Positions 5,380 to 5,410 of a DNA stretch of 5,410 bases are shown piece after piece. The DNA is taken from NCBI GenBank assembly GCA_013361595.1, contig JABFXT010000429.1, forward strand, positions 1 through 5,410, in the 5' to 3' direction. Position numbers and translations under genes: made by a program. Under the pieces are notes generated by a model. It worked only from the letters and a program-made list of their open reading frames with translations. It was not told the origin of the DNA and searched no databases. The stretch comes from Nocardia sp. GTDB lineage: Bacteria; Actinomycetota; Actinomycetes; Mycobacteriales; Mycobacteriaceae. Within the stretch, counting starts at the first letter, position 1. Each line of letters opens with the position of its first letter.

Positions 5380-5410
5380 GCTGATCCACGCGAATGACAA
5401 ATGAGCCGAA

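Noticed and set aside
4519..5397. Long plus-strand open frame of about 290 codons opposite the APH(3')-like gene
   Set aside because: It is antisense to a kinase gene with all catalytic motifs intact; its translation is Arg/Pro-rich with no recognisable domain, as expected for a mirror frame in high-GC DNA.
1..5410. Mobile element, integrase, attachment site or CRISPR array
   Set aside because: No transposase or integrase motifs, no terminal inverted repeats with target duplications, and no regularly spaced repeat-spacer pattern were found on either strand.

Overview
The window is GC-rich with strongly G/C-biased third codon positions. Its proteins resemble those of mycolic-acid actinobacteria: a UsfY-like membrane protein, a short actinobacterial Orn/Lys/Arg-type decarboxylase and two aminoglycoside-kinase-fold enzymes. 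Nocardia or a close relative is the most likely source. This is inferred from protein character, not from a search. There are no rRNA or tRNA genes, CRISPR arrays, transposases or phage genes.

Layout. Positions 1-134 are a control region with a GGGTAT box of the SigF/SigB type. It precedes a tight plus-strand cluster: a UsfY-like two-helix membrane protein (135-464), a PLP-dependent decarboxylase of the short SpeA type (472-1932), and an unlisted 48-residue single-helix membrane protein (1979-2125). Positions 2126-2340 hold only hairpins and a short direct repeat.

The middle (2341-3557) looks like worn accessory DNA. On the minus strand an unrecognised helical, proline-rich protein is split across two frames at a run of four C (3077 down to 2341); restoring one base joins it into 245 residues. 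Next come a minus-strand scrap resembling the catalytic-Asp segment of an alpha/beta hydrolase (3140-3247) and a plus-strand MerR-family regulator (3276-3474). The MerR gene is broken by one extra base near codon 10 and lacks its effector domain. An 85-base set of three nested inverted repeats begins inside the MerR stop codon.

The right part holds two antibiotic-kinase-like genes pointing tail to tail: an APH(3'')-type streptomycin phosphotransferase (3681-4499, plus) and an APH(3')-like kinase (5379 down to 4558, minus). They come from different APH subfamilies, so they are not a recent duplication. Together they suggest an intrinsic aminoglycoside-resistance locus. The left cluster may be a general-stress unit if the GGGTAT box is a real SigF-type promoter. 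I see no clear functional link between the two ends, and no convincing new multi-gene system. The most unusual items are the nested inverted repeat, the split helical protein and the usfY-decarboxylase pairing.
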